A stretch of DNA of 64,000 nucleotides from Streptomyces flavofungini (GTDB taxonomy: Bacteria > Actinomycetota > Actinomycetes > Streptomycetales > Streptomycetaceae). The number at the start of each line of letters is the position of its first letter. The stretch's first letter is position 1. The notes under the pieces are model-generated. The model ran no database searches, had not been told where the DNA came from, and saw only the letters and a list, made by a program, of their open reading frames with translations. The position numbers and the translations under genes are program-made. The DNA is taken from contig NZ_CP128846.1 of assembly GCF_030388665.1 (NCBI RefSeq), positions 6,770,501 to 6,834,500 of the forward strand, given 5' to 3'. Below are positions 1-8,349 of this stretch, piece by piece.

Positions 1-508
1 CGCCCGGGCCCCGGCCGGGGTGGAAGTGGAAGCGCTCCCGCAGCGGTGACGCGGGCCCGTCGGCCAGGGCCGCGCGGAACCACTCGTGCTGGTCCGAGCA
101 GTGGTTGGGCACGATGTCGACGATCACCCGCAGGCCGAGGTCATGGGCCCGGCGCACCAGTTCGTCGGCGTCGGCGAGGGTGCCGAAGACGGGGTCGACC
201 GCGCGGTAGTCGGCGACGTCGTACCCGGCGTCGGCCTGCGGCGAGGCGTAGAACGGGGACAGCCAGACGGCGTCCGCGCCGAGATCCCTGAGGTGCGGCA
301 GGCGGGCCGTCACGCCCGGCAGGTCGCCCATGCCGTCGCCGTCGGAGTCGGCGAAGCTGCGCGGATAGACCTGGTAGATGACGGCGTCGTGCCACCAGCC
401 GCCGCGAGCGGCGCGGACGCCGTCGGTGGTGGCCTCGTCGGCTTCGGCGCGGACGCCGTCCGTGGCGGTGGTGACGTCGGCGGTGGCGTCGGTGATGTGC
501 TGCGTCAT
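1..508 (-). CDS. GH13 alpha-glucosidase / alpha-amylase family enzyme, N-terminal part
   Basis: The frame runs from an ATG at 508 to the window edge, so about the first 169 residues are present and the rest lies outside. After a Thr/Asp-rich leader of about 35 residues the protein reads WWHDAVIYQVYPRSF, the typical start of the GH13 barrel in oligo-1,6-/alpha-glucosidases. Then come GDLPGV, DAVWLSPFY and DIVPNHCS, which is conserved region I with the Asn-His pair. The family hydrolyses alpha-glucosidic bonds of malto- or isomalto-oligosaccharides. No signal peptide is visible, which suggests a cytoplasmic enzyme acting on imported sugars. The ribosome site AAGGGA lies just before the ATG. It is divergent from the phosphatase at 805. 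The exact substrate cannot be told from this part; the assignment to GH13 is firm. Confidence 0.9.
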   Translation of the reverse strand, partial: MTQHITDATADVTTATDGVRAEADEATTDGVRAARGGWWHDAVIYQVYPRSFADSDGDGMGDLPGVTARLPHLRDLGADAVWLSPFYASPQADAGYDVADYRAVDPVFGTLADADELVRRAHDLGLRVIVDIVPNHCSDQHEWFRAALADGPASPLRERFHFHPGRGPG

Positions 509-804
509 GAAGTCCCTTGCCGGTACGGGGATCCCCTGCCGTTCCCCACAGTGTCGCCCCGACGGATCCGGGCACTGGGATGAACGTGCCGTGCGAGGCG
601 AAGGTCACGAACGCCGGGCGGACCTCGCCCGGGAGAGGCGGATCCTAGCGCCGAGCCCGTGGCGGGCGCGCCAGGTCGGGTGATCTCCACCGTTCCAGGT
701 CGTACCGCGGCCACGTACTCCCCGGTGGTGTGTTAGGGCGCTAGCGTGGACGGGCGGGCCTCAAAAAGGCCAGTTACCGTCCACCGCTCCTGGGGGATGT
801 CCAC
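509..804. other. Divergent intergenic region, GH13 gene / SpoIIE gene
   Basis: This 296-base gap must hold the promoters of both divergent genes. A small palindrome GGGGATCCCC lies at about 527-536, just upstream of the GH13 ribosome site, and could be part of a sugar-repressor operator. I could not match it to a known LacI/MalR consensus and see no other gene here. Confidence 0.4.
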
Positions 805-2619
805 GTGGGCGTCAGGGACAAAGCAGTAAAAGGTGAAAAAGGGGATGCCGGACCGGTGGCCACCACGGTCCTGGTCGTCGACGACGTGGCCGCGAACCGG
901 TACGCGCTGGGCGCCGTGCTGCGCCGCGCGGGCCACCGGGTCGTCCTGGCCGCGAGCGCGGGGGAGGCGCTGTCCGAACTCGACGTGCGGCTGCGCGCGG
1001 GCGAACTGCCCGACGTGGCCCTCGTCGACGTGGGCCTGCCCGACATGAGCGGCTACGACCTGTGCCGCCGCCTGAAGGCCTCCCCGACGACCGCGTCCCT
1101 GCCCGTCGTGCACTTCTCCGCCGCCGCGCACGGCTCCGTGGACCGCTGCCGCGGCCTCGACGCGGGCGGCGAGGCCTACCTGACGGTGCCCGCCGAACCG
1201 GAGGAGATCGCCGCCGTCGTCCGCGCCGCCGCCCGCGGCGCCCGGAACCGCAGCGCCGCACAGACCCGGGCGGGCCGCCTCAGCCGCCTCGCCGAGACCG
1301 TCCTCGACGTGCAGTCCGCGAGCTCGGTGCCCGAACTGGTGGACGCGGCGGCGGCCGGCGCCGCGGCCCTCGCCGCCGCCCCCGCCGCGGCCTTCGTCCT
1401 CGGCGAGGAGGGCGAGATCCACTGCGGCCGCTCCCACCGCCCCGCCGCCGTGGAGCCGCCGGGGCCCGACGCGCACGAGAGCGTCGCCCACCTGATGTGG
1501 CGCCTGATGTCCGGCAGGAGCGGCGTCCACACCACGACCGTGCCGGGGCCGATGTGGCCCGCGGGGTTCGTTGGGCCGGCGCGGGGCGCGTCACGGCTCA
1601 CGGCCGGACGCGGTGGGGAGCCGGGGCGGTCCGAGGCGGCCGGGGGCCGAGCGCGTGAGAGCGGCGAGGAGATCCTGGCCCGCCCGCGCGAGGGATGCCC
1701 GACCCCCTGGTCGGACGCGGGCGCGGCGGCGGTCGCCGGGCTCGTGGTGCCGGGGGAGGGAGCGCTGCTCGCCCTCGCCCGCACCCGCGAGGACCGCGCA
1801 CCGGTGTGCCTGGCCACCGCCGCGGACGCCCAGACCTCCGCCCCCGACCTCGGCCGCCTGGCCCACGCCACGGCCCGCGTCGCGGAACGGCTGCTGATGT
1901 ACGAGAAGGAACGCCACATCGCCCTGACCCTCCAGCACAGCTTCCTGCCGAGCGCGCTGCCCGAACTGCCGGACACCGAGATCGTCGTGCGCTACGAACC
2001 CGCCTCCCGGCAGGCGGAGATCGGCGGCGACTTCTACGCCGCGCTGCCCACGCCCGCCGGGGTGCTCACCGGCATCGGCGACGTCGTCGGCCACTCCCTC
2101 GACGCCGCCACGGTGATGGTGGAGCTGCGCCACGCGCTGCGCGCGTACTGCATCGAGGACCCCGACCCCGGCCGCCTCGCCACCCGCCTCGACCGGATGC
2201 TCCAGCGCTACCACCCCGACGTCACCGCCACCATGTGCCTGACCCTCGTCGACCCGCCCACGGGCCGCGTCCGCGTCGCGAACGCCGGACACATCCCGCC
2301 GCTCGTCGTGAGCAGCACGGGCCCGGCCGCGTACATCGAGGCGAGCGGCCCCCTGCTCGGCCTCGGCCTCGACCGGCCGCCGCCCGTGGAGACCCGCCTC
2401 ACCCCCACGGACCGCATGCTCATGGTCACCGACGGACTCATCGAGACCCGTGGCACGGACCTCGCCGTGTCCCTGGAGCACCTGCGCCTCGCGGCCGCCG
2501 CCGCCCCGCCCGGCGTGACCGCCCTGTGCGACACGCTCCTGGAGAGCTTCGGCCGCGAACGGGACGACGACATCGCCCTGTTGGCGCTGCGCCTGACCGT
2601 CCCTCCCGGCGGCGCCTAG
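805..2619 (+). CDS. Receiver-domain SpoIIE/PP2C-type protein phosphatase
   Basis: A 604-residue RsbU/PP2C-type regulator. Residues about 20-135 form a response-regulator receiver: TTVLVVDD gives the acidic pocket and ALVDVGLPDMSG the phospho-acceptor Asp. A divergent middle segment of about 200 residues may be a degraded GAF-like region. The C-terminal part (about 365-600) is a SpoIIE phosphatase with the metal-binding motifs GGDFYAA, GDVVGHSLDAA, NAGHIPP, MVTDGLIE and DDIALLAL. Such proteins dephosphorylate anti-anti-sigma (STAS) proteins in partner-switching circuits, and the receiver would make this step dependent on a histidine kinase. No kinase or STAS gene is adjacent. The GTG at 805 follows a GGGGGAT-type site; a second GTG at 856 would remove 17 residues and still leave the receiver intact. 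Confidence 0.88.
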   Translation: MGVRDKAVKGEKGDAGPVATTVLVVDDVAANRYALGAVLRRAGHRVVLAASAGEALSELDVRLRAGELPDVALVDVGLPDMSGYDLCRRLKASPTTASLPVVHFSAAAHGSVDRCRGLDAGGEAYLTVPAEPEEIAAVVRAAARGARNRSAAQTRAGRLSRLAETVLDVQSASSVPELVDAAAAGAAALAAAPAAAFVLGEEGEIHCGRSHRPAAVEPPGPDAHESVAHLMWRLMSGRSGVHTTTVPGPMWPAGFVGPARGASRLTAGRGGEPGRSEAAGGRARESGEEILARPREGCPTPWSDAGAAAVAGLVVPGEGALLALARTREDRAPVCLATAADAQTSAPDLGRLAHATARVAERLLMYEKERHIALTLQHSFLPSALPELPDTEIVVRYEPASRQAEIGGDFYAALPTPAGVLTGIGDVVGHSLDAATVMVELRHALRAYCIEDPDPGRLATRLDRMLQRYHPDVTATMCLTLVDPPTGRVRVANAGHIPPLVVSSTGPAAYIEASGPLLGLGLDRPPPVETRLTPTDRMLMVTDGLIETRGTDLAVSLEHLRLAAAAAPPGVTALCDTLLESFGRERDDDIALLALRLTVPPGGA

Positions 2620-2716
2620 GACGGTCGGCCTTGCGCACGGAACGCGTACGGAGACAGGGTGATCACCGCACACCCGTATCCGTATCCGTTTCCGCACGCG
2701 CGCCGGAGAGAGCCCC

Positions 2717-3076
2717 ATGCCGCAGATCACCGTCGACTACTCCGAGCCGCTCGCGGACTCCTTCGACCGGCGGGGCCTCGCGCTCGCGCTGCACCCGCTG
2801 CTGGTCGAGGAGACGGCCGCCACCCTGGAGAGCTGCAAGACCCGCTTCGTGCGCACCGAGGCGACCGTCGTGGGCGGCGACGAGGACGGGCACGCGGTGG
2901 TGCACGTGCTGATCGGCCTGCTCCCCGGCCGCACGGCCGAGGCCAAGGCACGGGTGACGGAGGGGGCGATCGCTCTCGTACGCCGTCATCTCAAGCCCGT
3001 CGAGGGGCGCGTGGTGCACGTCTCTGCGGAGGTGCGCGACCTCGACGCGTCCTACCGCAGGGCGACGGACACCTGA
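2717..3076 (+). CDS. 5-carboxymethyl-2-hydroxymuconate delta-isomerase-like protein
   Basis: A 119-residue protein starting MPQITVDYS. The N-terminal Pro directly after Met is the catalytic base in the tautomerase superfamily to which CHMI (HpaF) belongs. The length and the pattern (LLVEETAATLESCKTRF, VHVLIGLLPGRT, HVSAEVRDLDASYRR) fit the CHMI family. HpaF isomerises 5-carboxymethyl-2-hydroxymuconate in homoprotocatechuate breakdown, but no other gene of that pathway is nearby, so the substrate here is uncertain. The ATG follows a GGAGAG-type ribosome site. It lies 97 bases after the phosphatase gene and may be read from the same transcript. The gene ends convergent to the TetR gene. Confidence 0.8.
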   Translation: MPQITVDYSEPLADSFDRRGLALALHPLLVEETAATLESCKTRFVRTEATVVGGDEDGHAVVHVLIGLLPGRTAEAKARVTEGAIALVRRHLKPVEGRVVHVSAEVRDLDASYRRATDT

Positions 3077-3116
3077 CGTGCCGTGCGCCCGAGGGGCGTG
3101 AGCGGCGCCCGCTGGG

Positions 3117-3821
3117 CTAGGGCAGGGCCGCGCCGGGCGCCAGTGCGGCGAGCCGGGTGAGGAGGTCCGCGAACGGCCCGTCGGCGGGCTCGTCCGCGAG
3201 GATGCGGCCGAGCAGCAGCGCCATCTCGTCGTCGTAGGCGGCGCTCACCGCCGCCAACGCGGCGAAGTCGTGGACGAGTTGGAGCTCCAGCTCGGCACGC
3301 GGGATGCGGCGGCCGTCCAGCCAGATCAGCGCCGTCGACTCGGCCAGCGAGATCCAGGAGCGCACCACCAGTTCGAGCCGGGCGGGCGGCGCCGTCACGC
3401 CGAGGTGCGCGAGGATCTGGTCGTAGGCGGCCTGCCGCACCGAGTCGATGAGCGCGTTGGTCGTCGAGGAGCCCACGGCGGGGCCGCCGCGCATCAGCGC
3501 GGAGAAGCCCGGCCCGTGCTCGTCGACGAAGCCGAGGAAACGTCCCGTCACGCGCAGCAGCCGCGCCCCCAGCGGCCCTTCGTGCGGTTCGAGGAACCGC
3601 TCGGCCAGCTCGTCGGCGGCCCGCTTGAGCGCCGCCTCGTACAGGCTGAGCTTGCCGGGGAAGTAGTGGTACACGAGCGGACGCGAGATGCCCGCGGCCG
3701 ACGCTATCTCGTCGATGGAGACGTCGTCGGGGGAGCGGTGGCTGAACAGTTCGAGCGCGACCCCGATCAGTTGCTGCCGCCGTTCCTCGACACCCATCCT
3801 GCGGCGCGTCCCCGTAGTCAT
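3117..3821 (-). CDS. TetR/AcrR family transcriptional regulator
   Basis: A 234-residue one-component repressor. Residues about 12-60 hold the TetR helix-turn-helix: a RQQLIGVALELFSH start, SIDEIASAAGISRPLVYHYFPGK as the recognition part, then a YEAAL linker. The rest is a helical ligand-binding domain. It is the last gene of a same-strand run after the diiron-like protein and the ferredoxin reductase, 92 bases after the latter, and so probably controls that operon. A TGTAC...GTACA inverted repeat at 5930-5957, in front of the first gene, is a candidate operator. The ligand is unknown; operon partners of this kind point to a lipid, fatty-acid or sterol-like inducer, which is inference only. 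Confidence 0.9.
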   Translation of the reverse strand: MTTGTRRRMGVEERRQQLIGVALELFSHRSPDDVSIDEIASAAGISRPLVYHYFPGKLSLYEAALKRAADELAERFLEPHEGPLGARLLRVTGRFLGFVDEHGPGFSALMRGGPAVGSSTTNALIDSVRQAAYDQILAHLGVTAPPARLELVVRSWISLAESTALIWLDGRRIPRAELELQLVHDFAALAAVSAAYDDEMALLLGRILADEPADGPFADLLTRLAALAPGAALP

Positions 3822-3913
3822 GCGAACACTCTACCGATGCGATCCGGCCGCGAACGGACGCCCCCGCTCCGCCCCTTCGCCCGCGCGGTGTCCCCGCCGC
3901 GCCCGCCGCGCCG

Positions 3914-5005
3914 TCACGCGTCGAGCACGAGCCGCGCCCCGCGCGCCCGTGACACGCAGATCAGCATCGAGTCCGCGCGCTCGCCGTCGGTGAGCAGTTC
4001 GTCGCGGTGGTCGATCTCGCCCTCCAGGACCCGGTGTTGGCAGGTCCCGCAGAAACCCTGCTCGCAGGAGTACGGGGTGTCGGGCAGCTCGGCGCGGACG
4101 GCCGCGAGCACCGTGGTGTCCGCGCCCACGGTCACCGTGCGGCCGCTGCGCCGCAGTTCGACCTCGAAGGCGCTCTCGCCGCCCGCGGCCGCGACGGGCG
4201 CGAACCGCTCCAGGTGCGGCGCGCACCCCTCGGGCAGTGCCCCGGCGACGGCGTCCATCAGCCCCTCGGGCCCGCACACGTACACGGCACCCGCCGCGCC
4301 CGCCCCGAGAAAGCCCGCCACGTCGGGCCGCCCGCTCTCGTCCTCGGCGACGACGGTCACCCGACCGCCCGGCCCGCCCAGCTTCTCCAACTCCTCCAGG
4401 AACGGCATGGAGGCCCGGCTCCGCCCGCAGTACAACAGCCGCCAGTCGGCACCCGCCGCCTCCACCGCCCGCACCATGGCGAGGATCGGCGTGATGCCGA
4501 TGCCGCCCGCGACGAAGGCGTACGACGCGGCGCCTTCGAGCAGCGGGAACCGGTTGCGCGGTCCGCGCACCTCCACCTCCGCCCCCGCGCACAGCTCCTC
4601 GTGCACCTCGCGGGACCCGCCGCGGCCGCCCTCGTCCACGCCGATGAGCCGCGTGGCCACGGTGTACGAGGAGGAGTCCTCGGGGTCCCCGCACAGCGAG
4701 TACTGCCGCACGAGCCCCGAAGGCAGCACGAGATCCAGATGCGCGCCCGGCTCCCAGGCGGGCAGCCCGTCCAGGTGCCCGCCCTCCAGGCGCAGTTGTA
4801 CGACGCCGTCGGCGATCCGCTCGTGCCGGGCGACGCGCAGCCGCAGTGCCCGCGAGCGCGGCTGCCCGGAGACGGGTTCGTCGAGGGCGGGCAGCGGCCA
4901 CAGCGGGGAGGCGCCGATGCGGCGGCGCAGGGCGCGGCGGGCGAGGAGTGCGGCGCCGGCCGCCAGGAGGGTGGCGCGGACGGCGCGGGTCAGGGGCAGC
5001 GGCAT
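3914..5005 (-). CDS. Ferredoxin reductase with C-terminal plant-type 2Fe-2S domain
   Basis: A 363-residue electron-transfer protein. After a short hydrophobic N-terminus (about residues 8-24, a possible membrane anchor) comes an FAD/FMN-binding barrel with RQYSLCG, then an NAD(P)-binding domain with GGIGITPI and VYVCGPEGLMDAV. Last comes a plant-type ferredoxin with CEQGFCGTC and a fourth Cys in SMLICVSR. This order is that of the phthalate dioxygenase reductase/vanillate demethylase reductase group, which takes electrons from NAD(P)H to an oxygenase. The start codon lies 1 base past the stop of the preceding diiron-like gene, so the two are almost certainly co-translated and probably partners. 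Confidence 0.92.
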   Translation of the reverse strand: MPLPLTRAVRATLLAAGAALLARRALRRRIGASPLWPLPALDEPVSGQPRSRALRLRVARHERIADGVVQLRLEGGHLDGLPAWEPGAHLDLVLPSGLVRQYSLCGDPEDSSSYTVATRLIGVDEGGRGGSREVHEELCAGAEVEVRGPRNRFPLLEGAASYAFVAGGIGITPILAMVRAVEAAGADWRLLYCGRSRASMPFLEELEKLGGPGGRVTVVAEDESGRPDVAGFLGAGAAGAVYVCGPEGLMDAVAGALPEGCAPHLERFAPVAAAGGESAFEVELRRSGRTVTVGADTTVLAAVRAELPDTPYSCEQGFCGTCQHRVLEGEIDHRDELLTDGERADSMLICVSRARGARLVLDA

Positions 5006-5006
5006 G

Positions 5007-5921
5007 TCAGGCGGCCCCGTTCGCGCGGGCCTCGGCGGCGGTGGCCGCGGGGGACGAGGCGAGGTAGGCGACGGCCTGTGCGGTGCTGCCCTCCTGGGAG
5101 GGGTGGTAGGCGCGGCTCAGATAGCGCGGGATGGAGCGGATCATGTCACCGGTGGTGGGCAGGGTGCCGGCCCGGCCGCTGCGGTGGAAGTCCCGGAAGG
5201 AGGCCTTGCCGTCGACGAGCGTCGGGTCGTTCGCCATGAAGAACCGGGCGCCGCGCTGCCACAGGAACACCAGCGCCGTGAAGGCCGTGGCCCAGGTGCG
5301 GGCGCGGCGGCGGTAGCCCCCGTCGACGTGCATGAACAGGTCGAAGGCGACGGCCCGGTGCTCGACCTCCTCCGCGCCGTGCCAGCGCAGCAGGTCCAGC
5401 ATCGTCGGATCGGCCCCCCTGCGGTCCAACTCCTCGGCGTTCAGGACCCAGTCGCCAAGAAACGCGGTGTAGTGCTCGATCGCGGAGATCATCGCGACGC
5501 GCTCCATCAGCCACCAGTGCCGGGGCCTGCCCGGCGGCAGCGTGCGGTCGCCGAGCAGCTTCTCGAAGAGCCAGTCGACCTGGGCGGTGTACGGGGTGGG
5601 GTCGAGGCCCTGCTCCCGCAGGTGCGGCAGGACCTCGTCGTGGGCCTGCGAGTGCATGGCCTCCTGGCCGATGAACCCGATGACGTCCTCGCGGAGCCGC
5701 TCGTCGCGGATGAGCGGCAGCACCTGCTTGTACACGTGCACGAACCAGCGTTCGCCCGCCGGGAGCAGGAGGTGCAGCACGTTGATCGTGTGCGTCGTGA
5801 AGGGGTCCCCCGGGAGCCAGTGGAGCGGGGTGCTCTCCCAGGAGAAGGAGACGTTGCGTGCCTTGAGCGCTATGTGCTCGGAGGCGACGGGCTGCGGGCG
5901 CCGGGCCTTCGTATTAGACAT
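5007..5921 (-). CDS. PF10118-type protein ('metal-dependent hydrolase') with a ferritin-like diiron signature
   Basis: A 304-residue protein of the family usually labelled predicted metal-dependent hydrolase. The residues visible here argue for a four-helix diiron site: Glu57 (GERWF), Glu87-x-x-His90 (GQEAMH), Glu149 (SAIEHY) and Glu185-x-x-His188 (AEEVEH). That is the E...ExxH...E...ExxH layout of ferritin-like diiron oxidases and oxygenases. The directly following gene is an oxygenase-type reductase, 1 base away. I infer that this pair is an NAD(P)H-driven diiron oxygenase acting on a hydrophobic substrate, with the TetR gene as regulator. The start is the ATG in front of SNTKARR. The family is known; the oxygenase role is inference. 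Confidence 0.85.
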   Translation of the reverse strand: MSNTKARRPQPVASEHIALKARNVSFSWESTPLHWLPGDPFTTHTINVLHLLLPAGERWFVHVYKQVLPLIRDERLREDVIGFIGQEAMHSQAHDEVLPHLREQGLDPTPYTAQVDWLFEKLLGDRTLPPGRPRHWWLMERVAMISAIEHYTAFLGDWVLNAEELDRRGADPTMLDLLRWHGAEEVEHRAVAFDLFMHVDGGYRRRARTWATAFTALVFLWQRGARFFMANDPTLVDGKASFRDFHRSGRAGTLPTTGDMIRSIPRYLSRAYHPSQEGSTAQAVAYLASSPAATAAEARANGAA

Positions 5922-5929
5922 GGCGTCAA

Positions 5930-5957
5930 TGTACTGGTGGGTAGCTGGGGTGGTACA
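5930..5957. promoter_or_regulatory. Candidate TetR operator upstream of the diiron/reductase operon
   Basis: The inverted repeat TGTAC at 5930-5934 and GTACA at 5953-5957 encloses TGGTGGGTAGC-like sequence. It starts 9 bases before the start codon of the operon's first gene, in the right place for a repressor. The arms are short, so this is only a candidate. Confidence 0.35.
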
Positions 5958-5970
5958 GGTGTGTGCGGCG

Positions 5971-6190
5971 ACTTTCCCCGATCCCGCCCCTTCCCGAAAC
6001 CGGGGCTCCGCCGCTGGACCCCGGGGGTGGGTGTCCCCTTCGGGTGGGACAGCCCGCCCCCGGATCGGCGCTTCCCGCCTCGTCCTCAAACTCCCCCAAG
6101 CTCTTAAGGAGCAGGGGGACCCCCCACGACGGGCTGAAGACTTCCCCGGGGCGGGCCGCAAAGGCGCTGCGGGGCGGGCCGGAGCGGTGC
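5971..6190 (-). repeat. Dispersed intergenic repeat, copy 1 (about 200 bases, intact)
   Basis: Read on the minus strand this stretch matches 9185-9377 on the plus strand over about 200 bases. Shared modules include a TCAGCCCGTCGTGGGGG block and a near-palindrome around CCCTGCTCCTTAAGAGCTTGG (6096-6121). A TTTGAGGACGAGGCG block and a 39-base stretch with one mismatch ending in CGGTTTCGGGAAG also match. Unlike copy 2, this copy continues past TCGGGAAG into GGGCGGGATCGGGGA. It has no reading frame of its own and lies between convergent-style gene ends, as expected of an intergenic dispersed element. Confidence 0.8.
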
Positions 6191-6243
6191 TGTGGGGCCA
6201 GGTGTTTCGGGGCTGATGGTGCCGGGCTGTTGGTGCGAGGTTG

Positions 6244-6300
6244 GGCGGGTGGGTGGGAGAAAAGCCTGTCCGGCGGTTGAGGACGAGGCGCGGAGCGGCG
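6244..6300 (-). repeat. Short dispersed repeat (inverted copy of the 8.92/9.05 kb modules)
   Basis: On the minus strand it reads CGCTCCGCGCCTCGTCCTCAA followed by a CCGCCGG..AGGCT variant and TCTCCCACCCACCCGCC. This is the same module as at 8922-8970 and 9048-9090 but in opposite orientation, so the two genes in between are flanked by inverted copies. Confidence 0.7.
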
Positions 6301-6307
6301 ATCGGGG

Positions 6308-8263
6308 TCAGCGCAAGGTGGGGAGTTTCGTGCCGTCGGGCAGGGTGCCCGTCACCGTGGGGCGGGTGCCCTGGCGGGTGGGTGCGGCGAGCGTGTTGCC
6401 GGAGGCGCGTTCGCCGCCGGACACGGCCACGGACGACACGTCCTTGCTGCCCGCGGCGAGCAGATACCAGCCCCCCGCGGGGGACTTCCACAACACCCCG
6501 GCCAGCACCCGCGGCTCCCGCACCCCGCAGGCGGGCCCTCCCTCGGCCTTGGCGGCAACGGCTCCCGCCCCGGACCCGGGCGCGAGGAACTGGGCGAGCA
6601 CCCGCCCGCCCCCGCCCCGCCAGGTCTCGGCCCGCGTGCACACCCACGCGGCCGCACCGCTCCCGTCGGGCATCGCCTGCCGGGCGTACTGCCAGGAGTT
6701 CACGGCCCGCACCCCGTGCGACCGGGCCGCGGCGAGGGAGCACGCGGTCCGCGCCCAGTCCCGGGGCGCGGCCTCCCGGGGCGCGTCGGGCCGCCCCGCG
6801 GTGAGGTGCGCGGGCGTCAGCTCACCGAGGTCGGTGGCGAGCCGCTCCGCCCCGGTGTGGTCGCGGAGCTGCAGGGTGTTCCAGGAGCGGCACTCGCGGG
6901 CGAGGGCGGGACTGCCGAAGGGGTCGGTGACCCCGTCGGCGGAGCGGCGCAGCTCAGTGGCGGCGGCGTCGGGCTTGAGCAGATCGCGTACGGAGGCGGT
7001 ACGCACCCAGGGAGCCGTCAGATAGCGGACGTTGCCGTCGGCGCGGCCCACGACGACGGCCCCGGAGTCACCGGCGTCCGCGCCGTCGACGCGGGCGAAG
7101 TCGAGGGCCGCGCCGCCGGTCCCGTCCCGCGGCTCGGCGTACCGCACCACCCGCAGCCCGTCGTACAGGAGCACCACGCGGGCCCCGTCGACGGGTCCGG
7201 CGAACAGCAGTTGCGGGGCCCCGGGCGGCGCCCCCGACGCGGTGCCGGGCGTCGCGGACACCTGCACGGTCTCGCCGGGCCGCGCCCACACGGCGAGGGC
7301 GCGCCTGAGCAGCGCCTTGTCGTCGGTGAGTTCGCCGCGCGCGGGCCACACGGAGTAGTCGGTGCGGGCGGACTGCTTCCAGGCGGTGGGCGCCGCCCTG
7401 GTGAGCCGCCCGGGGTCGAGGGCGGCCTCGGCGGCAGGGTTCTTCGCGTACGGGGGCGCGGCGGCGCCGTCCGGGCCCCAGCCGTCGCCGGGCATCCCGA
7501 GCAGCGCCCCGCACACGAGGGCGGCGACGGCCGCGACCGCGGCGGCCTTCAGGTGCTGGCGGCGGCGCATCAGGTCGGTGGGCCGGGCCTGCAGGGAGCA
7601 CGGGTCGAACTCGGGCGACTCCAGGAGCGCGGCGGGGCCCCGGCCGCCGGGCGGCCCTCCGGCGCCGGCCTCGGCGAGCGCGGCGGCGATGCCGTCGGCC
7701 TCCTCGGAGTCGGCGTCGGTGTCGACGCCGATGGCGTCGAGGATCCGCCGCGTCTCGTCGTCCGTGAGGCGTTCGAGCCCGCGCAGGACGTACGCGGCGC
7801 GGGCGGGCCCGGACAGGGCGGCGAGCCGCTGGTCCAGGGCGAGTTCGTCGGCGCCGCCGGAGCGCGGGAACAGCCTGAGGCCCCACACCTGCGGCAGCAG
7901 CGGCGGCAGTTGGGCGCGCTTGGGCCAGGCCCGCCGCTTCAGCGGGAGCCCGGCGTCCAGTGCGGCGCGCAGCACCTGGCAGCGGACGTAGGCGTAGCCG
8001 GGGTCGGTGCCCCGGCCCGCCTGCCTGCGCTGGTCGGGGACCACGGGGACGCTGGCGCGGCCGCGCGGGAGCGCGCGCTGGACCAGGGCGTGCGCGGTCA
8101 GGACGCGGCGGTTGCGGCCGAGGGCCGGGGGCAGCACCAGGTAGGCGAGGCGGACCAGGCGCGGGTAGTGCTCGACGAGGGCGGCCTCGGCCTGCTCCAC
8201 GTCGACGACGGGTGATGCGGTGCCGCTCGGGGAGGCGGCCTTCGTGGACTGCGATGACGACAC
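6308..8263 (-). CDS. Membrane protein with sigma-factor-like N-terminal domain and extracytoplasmic C-terminus
   Basis: A 651-residue protein. Residues about 22-185 look like an ECF sigma-70 fold: EAALVEHYPRLVRLAYLVLP resembles region 2.1, and LDQRLAALSGPARAAYVLRGLERLTDDETRRIL resembles region 4. A single transmembrane helix follows at about 238-258 (AAAVAAVAALVCGALLGM). About 390 extracytoplasmic residues then include a motif pattern around LLFAGPVDGARVVLLYDG. No catalytic motif was found. It could be an inactive sigma-derived sensor or a membrane-tethered sigma factor. It lies 86 bases downstream of the TPR gene on the same strand, and dispersed repeats flank the pair. The fold call for the N-terminus comes from pattern only. 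Confidence 0.7.
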   Translation of the reverse strand: MSSSQSTKAASPSGTASPVVDVEQAEAALVEHYPRLVRLAYLVLPPALGRNRRVLTAHALVQRALPRGRASVPVVPDQRRQAGRGTDPGYAYVRCQVLRAALDAGLPLKRRAWPKRAQLPPLLPQVWGLRLFPRSGGADELALDQRLAALSGPARAAYVLRGLERLTDDETRRILDAIGVDTDADSEEADGIAAALAEAGAGGPPGGRGPAALLESPEFDPCSLQARPTDLMRRRQHLKAAAVAAVAALVCGALLGMPGDGWGPDGAAAPPYAKNPAAEAALDPGRLTRAAPTAWKQSARTDYSVWPARGELTDDKALLRRALAVWARPGETVQVSATPGTASGAPPGAPQLLFAGPVDGARVVLLYDGLRVVRYAEPRDGTGGAALDFARVDGADAGDSGAVVVGRADGNVRYLTAPWVRTASVRDLLKPDAAATELRRSADGVTDPFGSPALARECRSWNTLQLRDHTGAERLATDLGELTPAHLTAGRPDAPREAAPRDWARTACSLAAARSHGVRAVNSWQYARQAMPDGSGAAAWVCTRAETWRGGGGRVLAQFLAPGSGAGAVAAKAEGGPACGVREPRVLAGVLWKSPAGGWYLLAAGSKDVSSVAVSGGERASGNTLAAPTRQGTRPTVTGTLPDGTKLPTLR

Positions 8264-8349
8264 GTTCAGCAGAACGAGCGAATCGTCCGGCGGTCACTTC
8301 ACGCTGGTGGGCGCGGGGCCTCCGGCGGGGGCGCGTGGGGTACGCGGGG

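Noticed and set aside
1..508. Naming the GH13 gene aglA of a mal operon
   Set aside because: The gene is preceded by a divergent phosphatase gene, not by malEFG, and most of the enzyme is outside the window.
3270..6107. Plus-strand open frame of 945 codons
   Set aside because: Shadow over the TetR, reductase and diiron genes; its product is a basic low-complexity sequence without motifs.
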